In this document: positions 1 through 9,170 of the stretch, piece after piece | Numbering within the stretch: position 1 is the first letter of the stretch | How the letters are laid out: each line of letters begins with the position of its first letter | Position numbers and translations under genes: made by a program | Assembly: GCF_014653155.1 (NCBI RefSeq) | Contig: NZ_BNAF01000001.1 | Span: 62,001 to 126,000, forward strand | Origin: Sphingobacterium griseoflavum | Lineage (GTDB): Bacteria; Bacteroidota; Bacteroidia; Sphingobacteriales; Sphingobacteriaceae | Reading direction: 5' to 3' | DNA: 64,000 bases | The notes under the pieces: model-generated | What the model saw: the letters and a program-made list of their open reading frames with translations, nothing else | Told to the model about the DNA's origin: nothing | Database searches by the model: none

Positions 1-111
1 GACCTAATTTCAAAAACTGAACTTCCACACGTGAAACAGTTTTATTTCTTCTATCTTTTCTTTTTAAACGTGTAACTCCCATTGTTATATCTTTATATAG
101 TCAATAAAACG

Positions 112-182
112 AGGTCGGAAGCGGATTCGAACCGCTGTAGGAGGTTTTGCAGACCTCAGCCTAGCCACTCGGCCATCCGACC
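112..182 (-). tRNA. tRNA-Cys (GCA)
   Basis: Read on the minus strand the segment folds as a 71-nt cloverleaf: acceptor stem GGTCGGA/TCCGACC, a D arm with the GGCTAGGC loop region, an anticodon arm with GCA (plus-strand bases 148-150), and a T arm with GGTTCGAATCC. The discriminator base after the acceptor stem is U, which is typical of cysteine tRNAs. CCA is not encoded. Bases 1-111 and 183-433 hold nothing else that I recognise. Confidence 0.96.
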
Positions 183-433
183 CTTTATCCCTGAAGGGAA
201 TGCAAAAATATAATTTACTTTTGATATTTACAACGCTTGCATCAAAAAGATTGGAGAATTATTTTTTAGGTCACCCCATCGTGAGATCAAACTGTTATCC
301 GAATAAAAAAATATGCTTATTGATGTTAAAATAAATTGCTGTATGTTAGCTATTTAAATCGTGAATCGATCTTTTTTTTTATTTTGGTCTGAATGTTGTA
401 ATACTTGCGATAGTAAAACAAAAATATAAGAGT

Positions 434-1072
434 ATGAAAAAGATTTTACTTTCTTTCGGAGCAGCGCTTTTATTAGCTGCAGGCGCACAAGCGCAAAGTG
501 GTCTTGGTTACGGATTGAAAGCTGGCGTGAATTTTCCGTCTTACAGTTTTGGAAATTCGAATGACCTTTCGGATACGAAGTCGACGACCAACTTCCACGT
601 TACAGGTTATTTGGATGCACCGGTGACACAGAATTTCTACATTCAACCCGGCGTGTCGCTACAAGGTAAAGGTGCTAAATTGGTTGAATCGTCGGCACTA
701 GGCGGTTCTGAGGTTACACAAAATACGATGTGGTTAGAAGTGCCTGTAAACTTCGTCGGCAAATTTCAAGCTGGAAACGGCAACTTTTTCGTTGGTGCAG
801 GTCCTTACATCGGTTTCGGTTTGAGCGGAAAAAACAAATACTCTACTGGAAGTGGATCCAATGTTGTAGAACGCGAGTTTAAATTTGGTAAAGAAAATAC
901 CTTAAAGGGTACTGATTTCGGTGTTAACTTCTTAGCAGGTTACAAATTAGCTGGCGGATTCTTGATCAACGCTGGTTACGGTCTAGGTCTTACCAATATC
1001 GCTGGTGACAACAATTGGACGAACGATATCAAAAATAGAGTTTGGACGGTTGGTATCGGTTTTGAAATGTAA
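434..1072 (+). CDS. PorT-family outer-membrane beta-barrel protein
   Basis: The 212-residue protein starts with a clear Sec signal peptide (MKK, hydrophobic stretch, cleavage after AQA near residue 20). The mature part alternates short glycine- and aromatic-rich strands (GLKAGVNF, FFVGAGPYIGFGLSG, GVNFLAGYKLAGGFLINAGYGLGL) and ends in an aromatic strand, VGIGFEM. That pattern is the outer_membrane_beta-barrel/PorT-like fold common in Bacteroidota, usually 8 strands and about 200 residues. The cargo or partner cannot be read from sequence. It is transcribed alone, facing the str operon, with a shared terminator between them. No clean TAnnTTTG box is seen in the AT-rich leader. Confidence 0.8.
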   Translation: MKKILLSFGAALLLAAGAQAQSGLGYGLKAGVNFPSYSFGNSNDLSDTKSTTNFHVTGYLDAPVTQNFYIQPGVSLQGKGAKLVESSALGGSEVTQNTMWLEVPVNFVGKFQAGNGNFFVGAGPYIGFGLSGKNKYSTGSGSNVVEREFKFGKENTLKGTDFGVNFLAGYKLAGGFLINAGYGLGLTNIAGDNNWTNDIKNRVWTVGIGFEM

Positions 1073-1103
1073 AAACCAATAGCGTTCACAATCGTATAAA
1101 AAG

Positions 1104-1135
1104 AAAGGCTATCCATAATGGGTAGCCTTTCCTTT
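1104..1135. terminator. Bidirectional terminator between the barrel gene and rpsJ
   Basis: Arms AAAGGCTATCC (1104-1114) and GGGTAGCCTTT (1120-1130) pair over 11 bp with one G-U and a short AT loop. A T-rich run follows on the plus strand and an A-run precedes it, so it can stop transcripts from both convergent genes. Confidence 0.75.
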
Positions 1136-1154
1136 TTCAAAAATTAAAATCCTA

Positions 1155-1460
1155 TCACACTTTGATTTCAACTTCAACGCCAGAAGGCAATTCAAGTTTC
1201 ATCAACGCATCAACAGTCTTAGAGTTTGAAGAATAGATATCCAACAATCTCTTGTATGCGCACAATTGGAATTGCTCACGTGCCTTCTTGTTAACGTGTG
1301 GTGAACGTAAAACGGTATAGATTTTCTTTTCAGTAGGCAATGGAATAGGACCACTAACAACTGCACCTGTAGGTTTTACCGTTTTTACGATTTTTTCGGC
1401 TGATTTGTCAACCAAATTGTAATCGTAAGATTTCAATTTAATTCTGATTCTTTGGCTCAT
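1155..1460 (-). CDS. rpsJ: 30S ribosomal protein S10
   Basis: A full-length S10 of 101 residues. It has the family's N-terminal [14 protein letters not shown], the central [28 protein letters not shown] loop region that contacts 16S rRNA and NusB, and the C-terminal [11 protein letters not shown]. It is the last gene of the minus-strand str operon, 70 nt after fusA. In many Bacteroidota rpsJ continues into rplC and the S10-spc cluster. Here it is followed by a terminator and an unrelated plus-strand gene, so that junction is broken in this genome. Confidence 0.98.
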   Translation of the reverse strand: MSQRIRIKLKSYDYNLVDKSAEKIVKTVKPTGAVVSGPIPLPTEKKIYTVLRSPHVNKKAREQFQLCAYKRLLDIYSSNSKTVDALMKLELPSGVEVEIKV

Positions 1461-1478
1461 TTTATTTGTTTTTAAGAT

Positions 1479-1512
1479 GACCTCCCGTTAGAGCTATTCA
1501 CAACAGGAGGTC
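1479..1512 (-). other. Stem-loop in the fusA-rpsJ gap
   Basis: On the transcript strand GACCTCCTGTT (1512-1502) pairs with AACGGGAGGTC (1489-1479) over 11 bp with one wobble and a 12-nt loop. No U-run follows, so it is not an obvious terminator. It may set mRNA processing or S10 translation. The role is inferred. Confidence 0.55.
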
Positions 1513-1530
1513 GGTTTATTTTAAAAAGGA

Positions 1531-3654
1531 TTATTCTACAGATCCTTTAACTCTGCCTTTTGATTTTGCGATGACATCATCCGCAACGTTGCGTGGCGCT
1601 TCTTCATAGTGATCAAACTCCATGGTAGATGTTGCGCGTCCCGAAGTGATCGTACGTAACTGTGTTACGTAACCAAACATTTCAGAAAGTGGTACTAAGG
1701 CTTTGATTACCTGTGCTCCGTTACGGGAGTCAAGACCTTGCATCTGACCACGACGGCGGTTCAAGTCACCCATCACATCACCCATGTTCTCTTCTGGAGT
1801 CAGTACTTCCACTTTCATGATAGGCTCCATTAATACTGGCGTACACTTAGGCAAAGCCTCACGGTAAGCCATTTTGGCTGCCAATTCGAAAGACAGCGAG
1901 TCTGAATCGACTGCGTGGAATGATCCATCGATCAAACGAACTTTCATGCCAGAAAGTGGGTAGCCGGCCAATACACCGTTTTTCAAAGAGCTCTCGAAAC
2001 CTTTTTGCACCGATGGGATGTATTCCTTAGGAATAGCACCACCCACGATTTCGTTTACAAATTGAAGGGCCGATTTTGACGTGTCGTAGTCTTCGTCGAT
2101 AGGGGATACAACCACTTTGATATCGGCAAATTTACCACGACCACCCGATTGTTTTTTGTAAACCTCGCGGTGTTCGGAAGTGCCTTTGATAGACTCTTTA
2201 TAAGCTACCTGAGGAGCACCTTGGTTTACCTCCACTTTGAACTCGCGTTTCAAACGATCAATCAAGATCTCTAAGTGAAGCTCACCCATACCAGAGATTA
2301 CTGTTTGACCAGTCTCTTCGTCAGATTTAACAACGAATGTAGGATCTTCTTCCGCTAATTTACCAAGACCAATACCTAGTTTATCAACGTCAGCTTGTGT
2401 CTTAGGCTCGATCGCTAAGCCAATTACCGGCTCAGGGAAGACCATAGACTCCAACACGATAGGTGCTTTTTCGTCACATAGCGTATCACCGGTTTTGATA
2501 TCTTTAAAACCTACTACCGCGCCAATATCACCAGCTTCGATAAAAGGAATAGGGTTTTGCTTGTTAGCATGCATCTGGAAGATACGAGAGATACGCTCTT
2601 TGTTTCCTGAACGGGTGTTCAAAACATAAGAACCAGCGTCCAATTTACCCGAGTAAGCACGGATGAAACACAAACGACCTACGAAAGGGTCAGTGGCAAT
2701 CTTGAAACCTAGAGCTGCGAAAGGCTCGCTCACGCTAGGCTTGCGAAGCAATTCTTCGCCAGAATCAGGATGCGTACCTCTAACACCTTCAGAATCTAAA
2801 GGAGAAGGTAATAATTCCATCACAAGATCCAACATGGTTTGCACACCTTTGTTCTTGAAAGATGAACCACAAACCATAGGAACGATAGAGTTATCCAATA
2901 CCGCCGCACGTAAAGCGTTTAAGATTTCGCGCTCTGTCAAGGAGTTAGGATCGTCGAAGAATTTTTCCATCAACGACTCGTCGTATCCAGCAACAGCTTC
3001 CAATAATTTTTCGCGGTATTCCGCTACTTCGTCAACCATATCGTCAGGGATAGGCACTTCGGTAAAGGTCATTCCTTTATCATGCTCGTTCCAAACGATA
3101 CCACGGTTGTTGATCAAGTCTACAACACCGGTGAAAGAATCTTCGGCACCGATAGGCAGTTGCAATGCTACCGCTTCCGAACCCAACATATCTTTAACCT
3201 GTTTCACGACTTTTAGGAAGTCGGCACCTGAGCGGTCCATTTTGTTAACGAAACCAATACGAGGAACTTTGTAGTTATCTGCTAAACGCCAGTTGGTTTC
3301 TGATTGGGGCTCTACGCCGTCCACAGCGGAAAACAAGAACACCAATCCATCAAGCACACGCAAAGAGCGGTTTACCTCTACGGTAAAGTCAACGTGACCT
3401 GGGGTATCAATTACGTTTACTTGATATTTGTTTCCACGGTAGTTCCAGAATACGGTTGTTGCAGCAGAAGTGATCGTGATACCACGCTCTGCCTCTTGCT
3501 CCATCCAGTCCATCGTCGAAGCACCTTCGTGAACCTCGCCGATTTTATGGTTTACACCTGAGTAGTAAAGAATACGCTCAGTTGTCGTTGTTTTACCAGC
3601 ATCAATGTGGGCAGCGATACCGATATTTCTAGTGAATTTTAAATCTCTTGCCAT
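1531..3654 (-). CDS. fusA: Elongation factor G
   Basis: The GTPase drives translocation of the ribosome. The protein is 707 residues from the chosen start [16 protein letters not shown]. An in-frame ATG 66 bases upstream adds a tail that is not part of the family, so I reject it. Visible motifs are the P-loop AHIDAGKTT (residues 15-23), DTPGH, the NKMD base-recognition motif, and the domain IV/V region with GEAHLEI-like GELHLEI and the ending KGRVKGSVE. It lies between rpsG and rpsJ, and both gaps hold stem-loops. The str operon here has no tuf gene. Confidence 0.97.
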   Translation of the reverse strand: MARDLKFTRNIGIAAHIDAGKTTTTERILYYSGVNHKIGEVHEGASTMDWMEQEAERGITITSAATTVFWNYRGNKYQVNVIDTPGHVDFTVEVNRSLRVLDGLVFLFSAVDGVEPQSETNWRLADNYKVPRIGFVNKMDRSGADFLKVVKQVKDMLGSEAVALQLPIGAEDSFTGVVDLINNRGIVWNEHDKGMTFTEVPIPDDMVDEVAEYREKLLEAVAGYDESLMEKFFDDPNSLTEREILNALRAAVLDNSIVPMVCGSSFKNKGVQTMLDLVMELLPSPLDSEGVRGTHPDSGEELLRKPSVSEPFAALGFKIATDPFVGRLCFIRAYSGKLDAGSYVLNTRSGNKERISRIFQMHANKQNPIPFIEAGDIGAVVGFKDIKTGDTLCDEKAPIVLESMVFPEPVIGLAIEPKTQADVDKLGIGLGKLAEEDPTFVVKSDEETGQTVISGMGELHLEILIDRLKREFKVEVNQGAPQVAYKESIKGTSEHREVYKKQSGGRGKFADIKVVVSPIDEDYDTSKSALQFVNEIVGGAIPKEYIPSVQKGFESSLKNGVLAGYPLSGMKVRLIDGSFHAVDSDSLSFELAAKMAYREALPKCTPVLMEPIMKVEVLTPEENMGDVMGDLNRRRGQMQGLDSRNGAQVIKALVPLSEMFGYVTQLRTITSGRATSTMEFDHYEEAPRNVADDVIAKSKGRVKGSVE

Positions 3655-3716
3655 AATATATTTATGCAGTTTGCTTTGAAAGCTTGTTTTTGTGCAATTT
3701 TTCGAAAGAAATAAGT

Positions 3717-3761
3717 ACACCGACTGTAATAAGGCTTATAGCGCTTATCGACAGTCGGTGT
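3717..3761 (-). other. Stem-loop in the rpsG-fusA gap
   Basis: Outer arms ACACCGACTGT (3717-3727) and ACAGTCGGTGT (3751-3761) are a perfect 11-bp pair, with an inner ATAAG/CTTAT pair. The hairpin occupies most of the gap between rpsG and fusA. A short U-rich stretch follows on the transcript strand. It could be a partial terminator, a processing site or an autoregulatory protein target. The role is not known. Confidence 0.6.
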
Positions 3762-3788
3762 CATCCTATTTTATTCGTGTCTTCAAAA

Positions 3789-4256
3789 TTAGAATCTGAA
3801 GTGTGAGAACGCTTTGTTAGCTTCCGCCATTTTGTGCGTATCTTCTTTCTTCTTCACAGCAGCACCTTCACCTTTAGAAGCTGAAATGATCTCTCCCGCT
3901 AATTTTTCATACATCGTTTTTTCACCACGTTTGCGTGCATAAGAAATTAACCATTTCATACCTAAAGCAATTTTACGCTCCGGACGAACCTCCATAGGAA
4001 CTTGGAAGTTGGCACCACCAACACGACGCGATTTAACCTCTACAGCTGGCATAACGTTGTTCAACGCTTTTTTCCAAGCCTCAAGACCGCTCTCTTGTGT
4101 TTTCTGTTCTACTAATTCTACTGCATCGTAAAAAATAGAGTACGCTGTAGATTTTTTACCATCTAACATCATATTGTTTACGAAACGTGTTACCTGAGTA
4201 TCGTTAAACTTCGGGTCAGGTAAAATGATTCTCTTTTTTGGTTTTGACTTTCTCAT
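3789..4256 (-). CDS. rpsG: 30S ribosomal protein S7
   Basis: A full-length S7 of 155 residues, the primary 16S rRNA-binding protein that nucleates the 30S head. Recognisable segments are the N-terminal [30 protein letters not shown], the conserved [24 protein letters not shown] block, and the C-terminal [21 protein letters not shown]. It starts 19 nt after rpsL, so the two are co-transcribed and probably coupled. In enterobacteria S7 represses its own operon. Whether that holds here is unknown, but the hairpin downstream is a possible target. Confidence 0.98.
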   Translation of the reverse strand: MRKSKPKKRIILPDPKFNDTQVTRFVNNMMLDGKKSTAYSIFYDAVELVEQKTQESGLEAWKKALNNVMPAVEVKSRRVGGANFQVPMEVRPERKIALGMKWLISYARKRGEKTMYEKLAGEIISASKGEGAAVKKKEDTHKMAEANKAFSHFRF

Positions 4257-4275
4257 TTTCTTTTCCTCCGTTTAA

Positions 4276-4689
4276 TTATTTCTTTTTACCTTTTGCAGGA
4301 GCGGCTGCTGCTTGTCCTGGTTTAGGGCGTTTTGTTCCGTATTTAGAACGACGTTGGTTACGGCCTGCAACACCTGATGTATCCAATGCACCACGGATAA
4401 TGTGGTAACGTACACCTGGTAAGTCTTTCACACGACCACCACGGATTAACACGATAGAGTGCTCTTGCAAGTTGTGTCCTTCACCAGGGATGTAAGCATT
4501 AACCTCTTTTCCGTTTGTTAAACGTACACGAGCTACTTTACGCATTGCTGAGTTTGGTTTTTTAGGGGTAGTAGTGTATACACGCGTACACACGCCTCTT
4601 CGCTGTGGACAGCTGTCCAACGCTGGTGACTTACTCTTGTCAACCAGAGCTACTCTACCTTTTCTAACTAATTGTTGAATAGTAGGCAT
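4276..4689 (-). CDS. rpsL: 30S ribosomal protein S12
   Basis: S12 of 137 residues, which governs decoding accuracy at the A site. It shows the invariant N-terminus [12 protein letters not shown], the [21 protein letters not shown] segment with the lysine that determines streptomycin response (wild-type KKPNSAMRK), and the [13 protein letters not shown] loop. The C-terminus extends into an [11 protein letters not shown] tail, as usual in this phylum. It is the first gene of the str operon, with a -7 box about 50 bases upstream. Confidence 0.98.
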   Translation of the reverse strand: MPTIQQLVRKGRVALVDKSKSPALDSCPQRRGVCTRVYTTTPKKPNSAMRKVARVRLTNGKEVNAYIPGEGHNLQEHSIVLIRGGRVKDLPGVRYHIIRGALDTSGVAGRNQRRSKYGTKRPKPGQAAAAPAKGKKK

Positions 4690-4739
4690 TTACCTGTTTT
4701 TGTTTTTATTTAATTTGTAAAAATTAATTTTAAAGTCCG

Positions 4740-4747
4740 CAAAGATA
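4740..4747 (-). promoter_or_regulatory. Promoter of the str operon (-7 box TATCTTTG)
   Basis: On the minus strand TATCTTTG matches the Bacteroidota -7 consensus TAnnTTTG exactly. It lies 50 bases before the rpsL start, in a strongly AT-rich leader. A TTTACG about 17 bases upstream could serve as the -33 element. Confidence 0.6.
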
Positions 4748-4825
4748 ATGATAAAATACTAAAACGTAAAGTCTTGTGTGTTAATTTTTTTTGAGTAATC
4801 TTTTTGGCTTTTTTTTCATCGCCCG

Positions 4826-4866
4826 AAACAAAACTGCGGAAAGCATTTTCTCGATGCTTTCCGCAG
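4826..4866 (-). terminator. Terminator of rnr
   Basis: Arms CTGCGGAAAGCAT (4834-4846) and ATGCTTTCCGCAG (4854-4866) pair perfectly over 13 bp with a 7-nt loop. On the minus strand they are followed by TTTTGTTT. The hairpin lies 17 bases after the rnr stop. Confidence 0.85.
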
Positions 4867-4882
4867 GCAGTGGCCGGCGGTG

Positions 4883-7012
4883 TTATGAAAGTAGTGTGAA
4901 GTCAATCTGTCGTTTTTCGAGATCGACTTTTTTTACTTTAATCTGTACTTCGTCCCCCAGCTGGTATTTCTTCTTTTTGCGCTGGCCAATGATTGCATAA
5001 TTCTTTTCATCCAGGGTGTAGAAGTCGTCGGTGATGTCGCGCAGGCGCACCATGCCCTCGCATTTGTTCTCTTCAATTTCCACGTACATGCCCCATTCGG
5101 TAACGCCAGACACGATGCCCTTGTATTCTACGCCGATTTGCTCCTGCAGAAATTCAGCCTGTTTGTATTTAATGGATGCGCGTTCTGCTTCCGCTGCTTT
5201 TTTCTCCATTTGAGAGGAATGTTCAGACATTTTCTCGTAATGCTCAGCATTGATCTTTTGCCCGCCATCGAGATAAAACTGCAAAAGCCGGTGCACCATC
5301 ACATCGGGATAGCGCCGGATAGGGGAGGTGAAGTGTGTGTAATAATCGAACGCCAATCCGTAATGGCTGGTGCTTTTGGTGGTGTATATGGCCTTTGCCA
5401 TGGAACGGACAGCCAAGGATGTAAGGAGGTTCTGCTCTTTGCTGCCTTCAATTTTGGTCATCAAGGCATTCAGCGATTTCGCGGTCTCCTTATCGCTTTT
5501 GATCGATAGCTTGTGTCCGAACCTCGAAGCGAACTGCGAGAAAGTAGTCAGTGTTTCCGGATTTGGCGTGTCATGAAAACGGTAGACAAATGTTAGCTTG
5601 TTTTTTCCACGCCCCTGTTTGCCGATGTATTCAGCTACTTTTCGATTTGCCAACAACATGAAATCCTCAATGAGTTTATGGGCATCCTTGCGAACTTTCG
5701 TATACACGCCGATTGGTTTGCCGCTTTCGTCCAAGTGGAATTTTACCTCTTCACTTTCGAAGCTGATTGCACCGTTTTTGAACTTCCGTTCACGCAGGAT
5801 ATAGGCGAGTTCGTTGAGCTTTAGAATTTCTGCAGCGAAGTCGCCATTTTTCGTTTCGATGACTTCCTGTGCCTCTTCATAGGTAAAGCGACGGTCTGAG
5901 TTGATCACTGTTCTGCCAAACCACTGCTCGATAACGGTGGCTTTTTCATCCATTTCGAAAACAGCAGAAAAGCACAGCTTTTCTTCATTTGGACGTAGGG
6001 AGCATACGCCATTGGAGAGCCGTTCGGGAAGCATCGGTATAACGCGGTCGACTAAATATACGGAGGTGCCGCGTTCGTAAGCTTCTTTGTCAAGCGGCGT
6101 GTCGGGAACAACATAGTGGGAAACATCCGCTATATGCACACCGATCTCGTAGTTTCCGTTTTCCAGCGTACGGAAGGAGATGGCATCATCAAAATCCTTG
6201 GCATCAAACGGGTCTATGGTGAAGGTCGGGATGTCACGGAAGTCCCTTCTTTTCTTGATCTCCTCCGGACTGATTTTTTCTGGTATATGATCCGCTTCCT
6301 CTTCCACTTCGGGAGGAAAGGTAAGGGGGAATCCGAAGTCTGCCAAGATGGCGTTCATTTCCGTGTTGTTTTCGCCTTTTTTTCCGAGGATGCTTTTAAC
6401 CTTTCCGATAGGGTTCTTGGCATTTTTTTTCCATTCGACAATGGAGACGACGACCTTTTGCCCATTTACGGCTCCGTTTAGGTTGTCCAAAGGAATGAAG
6501 ATGTCATGCAGCATCTTCCGGTCATCTGGCAAGAAGAAGGCATAAGAGCCCGAGATATCGATTGTTCCCGTGAAATCTGTCTTCGCACGCTGGATGATTT
6601 CCACAACTTCACCTTCCCGTTTTCTGCCTTTGCTCCGCTCAAAAACGTGTACCTTAACTATGTCGTTGTGCAACGCTTGGCGAAGCTTTCGTGGAGCAAC
6701 ATATATATCGCTTTCGCCCTCCTCTTGCGGTACGATGTAAGCAGAGCCATCGGCCGTCATGTCCACCTTTCCTGTGATGTAAACATTTAGCTGCCGCAAC
6801 TTGAACTTGCCCCGCTCTACCTGCAGGAACTTGCCGGATTTAGATTCATCAGATAAGATGTCTGCGATGGCAACTTTTGAATCGGCGTCGTGAATGTTTA
6901 GCTTAGCGGCGACCTGTTTGTAGTTCAGTGGGCTGTTGTTGGATTTTTCAAATATGTCGAGTATCAACCGGGTTAAAACTTCTTTGTAGGGATTCTCTTT
7001 TCTTTGTTTCAT
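4883..7012 (-). CDS. rnr: Ribonuclease R
   Basis: A processive 3'-5' exoribonuclease of the RNB family that degrades structured RNA. The start is set at MKQRKENPYK (709 residues). A longer frame begins at 7048 but adds 12 non-conserved residues. Domain order is an N-terminal winged helix (residues 10-70), cold-shock OB folds (about 70-230), the RNB catalytic domain with the acidic metal-binding motif FTIDPFDAKDFDDAIS near residue 275, VYRFHDTP, HYGLAFDYYTHFTSPIRRYPD, and a C-terminal S1 domain (GVEYKGIVSGVTEWGMYVEIEE) ending without the long basic tail of gammaproteobacteria. It has its own terminator and lies just upstream of the str promoter on the same strand. Confidence 0.95.
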   Translation of the reverse strand: MKQRKENPYKEVLTRLILDIFEKSNNSPLNYKQVAAKLNIHDADSKVAIADILSDESKSGKFLQVERGKFKLRQLNVYITGKVDMTADGSAYIVPQEEGESDIYVAPRKLRQALHNDIVKVHVFERSKGRKREGEVVEIIQRAKTDFTGTIDISGSYAFFLPDDRKMLHDIFIPLDNLNGAVNGQKVVVSIVEWKKNAKNPIGKVKSILGKKGENNTEMNAILADFGFPLTFPPEVEEEADHIPEKISPEEIKKRRDFRDIPTFTIDPFDAKDFDDAISFRTLENGNYEIGVHIADVSHYVVPDTPLDKEAYERGTSVYLVDRVIPMLPERLSNGVCSLRPNEEKLCFSAVFEMDEKATVIEQWFGRTVINSDRRFTYEEAQEVIETKNGDFAAEILKLNELAYILRERKFKNGAISFESEEVKFHLDESGKPIGVYTKVRKDAHKLIEDFMLLANRKVAEYIGKQGRGKNKLTFVYRFHDTPNPETLTTFSQFASRFGHKLSIKSDKETAKSLNALMTKIEGSKEQNLLTSLAVRSMAKAIYTTKSTSHYGLAFDYYTHFTSPIRRYPDVMVHRLLQFYLDGGQKINAEHYEKMSEHSSQMEKKAAEAERASIKYKQAEFLQEQIGVEYKGIVSGVTEWGMYVEIEENKCEGMVRLRDITDDFYTLDEKNYAIIGQRKKKKYQLGDEVQIKVKKVDLEKRQIDFTLLS

Positions 7013-7520
7013 ACGTTTAAAATTTATTGCACTTCGATGCGCGCGCAATTGATTTGATGCAGGCGGGAAGAAGTGGGAGGGGGGTGGCCAGTTTGATCAA
7101 CCACCTCTTGAAATGTATAACTAAGATACAAAAAAAATGTTCTATTAAAGGGGGAGATTGTTTGGGTCGCACAATTAAACCTATGTAATCATTTTTTTGT
7201 TTATTTTAGCTTATTTAAGGTTTTGATTCACATAGTAATATGTAAATATTTGCTAATTTTTAATATTTATTGTGGTTCTTCTGGCGGTGTTTGCGCACGT
7301 TGCTCGGGCAAAAGGATATATGATAAGGTGATGCTAAAATTTATAACCTATATATATTACTTATTTTATTTTTTTTAACAATTTGTTTGTTAAATAGTTA
7401 TTTATTTTTTGCTAAAAGTATATCGTGCTTTATTTTGTAAAAATTAGCATCGAATCTTGTACAGAAAGGGCGCCACTGCTTGTGACCACATGTTACATGA
7501 ATACGGTTGGAGAATGTCTC
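7013..7520. other. AT-rich intergenic region before rnr
   Basis: These 508 bases lie between the Fur-family gene and rnr, both on the minus strand. Apart from a GC-richer stretch at 7035-7110 they are very AT-rich with many T-runs, and contain the rnr promoter region (a near-match TATCTTAG box around 7120-7135 on the minus strand). I see no gene, RNA or repeat. Confidence 0.5.
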
Positions 7521-7967
7521 TTATTTTTGGTTTTGACAACGATCGCAAAGTCCGACGGCATTCAATGCAAGCGAATGTAACGTAAAATTTGCGGGCACAG
7601 GAATCTTCGGTAATGATATTTCTTCTAAGCAAAAAACGCTATTGCATATCGAGCAGATGAAATGAACATGCTGATCGTGGTGGTGGTTTGCCGTGCAGTC
7701 TGGACTGCATATCGCGTAAGTGGCGGTACCGTTCAAGTCGAAAACTTTATGCACAATACCTTTCTCTTCGAAACTGGAAAGTATTCGGTAAAGGGTCACC
7801 CGATCGATCTCCTTGCCAACAATTTTTTCCAAATCAGGCTGCGATATTGCTGCATCTTTTTGCGTTATTTCGTTCAAAACGCGCATTCGGTGCGGGGTTA
7901 CCTTTAGCGAATTTTGCTTTAAGAGTTTTATAAAATCCCGTTCTTTTTCGTTTGTTACACTCGTCAT
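7521..7967 (-). CDS. Fur-family transcriptional regulator
   Basis: The start is set at MTSVTNEKERDF (148 residues). An upstream in-frame ATG adds 11 residues. The N-terminal winged helix is clear: LKVTPHRMRVLNEI, ISQPDLEKIVGKEIDRVTLYRILSSFEEKGIVHKV. The C-terminal dimerisation and metal-binding half has a histidine-rich HHHDQHVHFICSICNSVFC and a terminal CDRC pair, which would make the structural Cys4 zinc site and a regulatory metal site. The extra CSPDC and the low resemblance to iron-type Fur make a Zur- or PerR-like role possible. Metal and targets cannot be told from sequence, and no obvious metal-uptake gene is adjacent. Confidence 0.88.
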   Translation of the reverse strand: MTSVTNEKERDFIKLLKQNSLKVTPHRMRVLNEITQKDAAISQPDLEKIVGKEIDRVTLYRILSSFEEKGIVHKVFDLNGTATYAICSPDCTANHHHDQHVHFICSICNSVFCLEEISLPKIPVPANFTLHSLALNAVGLCDRCQNQK

Positions 7968-8320
7968 GATACCTGTAAAAATACATAATTTTTGGATCAA
8001 TTTTAAATCTGTCTGGATGTGTTCGGTGTAAAGTTTATGTGTTCACTGACATCGCATTGACCTGAGCCGTTTGGGGGAATGTGGAGCCGAGGTTTTGAGC
8101 TTCGTCAGCTTGAAAAATCATGGGGTGCTGTTGGTGGATTATCGTCAGAAAAATCGTAGAAGGCTGCGCGGTTTTTTGTGTGGTGCCAACTTTTACCAGC
8201 AGATAATGATTACCGTTGGGACAACATCGATGGGCATTCTGCCACAATCGTTGGGGAAGCAATTGTATGTTTTAGCCACTATCCAACGTTGAGGCTATTC
8301 GCAGAGAAAGGGTAGTACAG
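7968..8320. other. Intergenic region with unusually GC-rich core, no gene recognised
   Basis: Between the transaldolase terminator and the Fur-family gene. Bases 8040-8310 have clearly higher GC than the flanking AT-rich spacers, and short open frames of about 75 codons run through on both strands (8035-8262 minus, 8071-8292 plus). Neither protein resembles a family I know, nor has a convincing start signal. It could be a decayed gene or an unrecognised RNA. I cannot decide. Confidence 0.35.
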
Positions 8321-8360
8321 CACAAAAAAAACTCTTCAGAATTGCTTTCGTGAAGAGTTT
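8321..8360 (-). terminator. Terminator of the transaldolase gene
   Basis: AAACTCTTCA (8329-8338) and TGAAGAGTTT (8351-8360) form a 10-bp stem. On the minus strand the stem is followed by an eight-base T-run. It lies 23 bases after the transaldolase stop. Confidence 0.85.
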
Positions 8361-8383
8361 CAGCATTTTTAAAAAAACGATTG

Positions 8384-9049
8384 CTAGCCTTGTTTTTCTG
8401 CCGCTTTGGCATGATCCGCCAAGAATTGTGCAAGACCACTGTCCGTTAATGGATGCTTCAGTAAAGAAACAATAGCTGATAAAGGACCCGTCATAACATC
8501 TGCGCCGATCTTAGCACAACCTAGGACATGGGCACTATGGCGAACGGATGCCGCCAATATTTGTGTGGTAAAACCGTAGTTATCGTAAATTAGACGAATC
8601 TCTTCGATCAACGATAAGCCGTCTACAGAGATATCGTCTAGTCGTCCAATAAATGGAGATACGTAAGTGGCACCTGCTTTCGCGGCCAACAAAGCCTGAC
8701 CGGCGGAGAATACCAATGTACAGTTGGTTTTGATGCCTTTTTGGCTAAAATACTTGATTGCTTTTACCCCGTCTTTGATCATGGGCACTTTAACAACGAT
8801 CTTGGGGTTAAGCGCAGCGAGTATTTCGCCTTCCTTGATCATGTTTTCATAGTCGGTGGAAATCACCTCGGCACTAACGTCACCATCAACAATCTCGCAG
8901 ATTGCTTTATAGTGGTTAATCACATTCTCTTCGCCGCTGATGCCTTCTTTGGCCATCAGGCTTGGATTGGTGGTTACACCGTCAAGAACGCCTAAATCTT
9001 GCGCTTCCTTGATTTGTGCTAAATTCGCCGTATCAATAAAAAATTTCAT
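8384..9049 (-). CDS. Transaldolase / fructose-6-phosphate aldolase
   Basis: A small TalC/FSA-type class I aldolase of 221 residues, a TIM barrel much shorter than the 310-residue TalB type. Visible motifs are FIDTANL near the N-terminus, the GVTTNPSL substrate loop (residues 24-31), the Schiff-base lysine in VVKVPMI (Lys87), [31 protein letters not shown] and ILAASVRH. It would act in the non-oxidative pentose phosphate pathway; transaldolase versus fructose-6-phosphate aldolase activity cannot be separated by eye. It is monocistronic, with a perfect -7 box TATTTTTG on the minus strand at 9112-9119 and a strong terminator. Confidence 0.93.
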   Translation of the reverse strand: MKFFIDTANLAQIKEAQDLGVLDGVTTNPSLMAKEGISGEENVINHYKAICEIVDGDVSAEVISTDYENMIKEGEILAALNPKIVVKVPMIKDGVKAIKYFSQKGIKTNCTLVFSAGQALLAAKAGATYVSPFIGRLDDISVDGLSLIEEIRLIYDNYGFTTQILAASVRHSAHVLGCAKIGADVMTGPLSAIVSLLKHPLTDSGLAQFLADHAKAAEKQG

Positions 9050-9111
9050 GTTTAAGAGTTGATTTATAGTGATTTAAAAAGATTCAAAACATAACGTAGC
9101 CGTACGCGTTA

Positions 9112-9119
9112 CAAAAATA
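9112..9119 (-). promoter_or_regulatory. -7 box TATTTTTG of the transaldolase gene
   Basis: An exact TAnnTTTG match on the minus strand, 63 bases before the start codon. It sits 22 bases from the divergent box of the MFS gene. Confidence 0.5.
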
Positions 9120-9141
9120 GCTATATTATTTTTCAATCTAT

Positions 9142-9149
9142 TACGTTTG
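9142..9149 (+). promoter_or_regulatory. -7 box TACGTTTG of the MFS gene
   Basis: An exact TAnnTTTG match ending 21 bases before ATG at 9171. It overlaps the TTG that would start a longer frame at 9147, which argues that translation begins at 9171. Confidence 0.5.
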
Positions 9150-9170
9150 ATCAAAACATTTTTATCCCAA

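Noticed and set aside
2663..3274. A 203-codon plus-strand frame antisense to fusA
   Set aside because: The fusA frame is certain and the antisense protein has no recognisable features.
3655..3720. N-terminal extension of fusA
   Set aside because: EF-G starts at MARDLKF in the family. The extension is non-conserved and lies in the spacer.
8035..8292. Overlapping short frames on both strands in the GC-rich patch
   Set aside because: Neither has a plausible start signal or resembles a known family. They are mentioned only as part of the intergenic entry.
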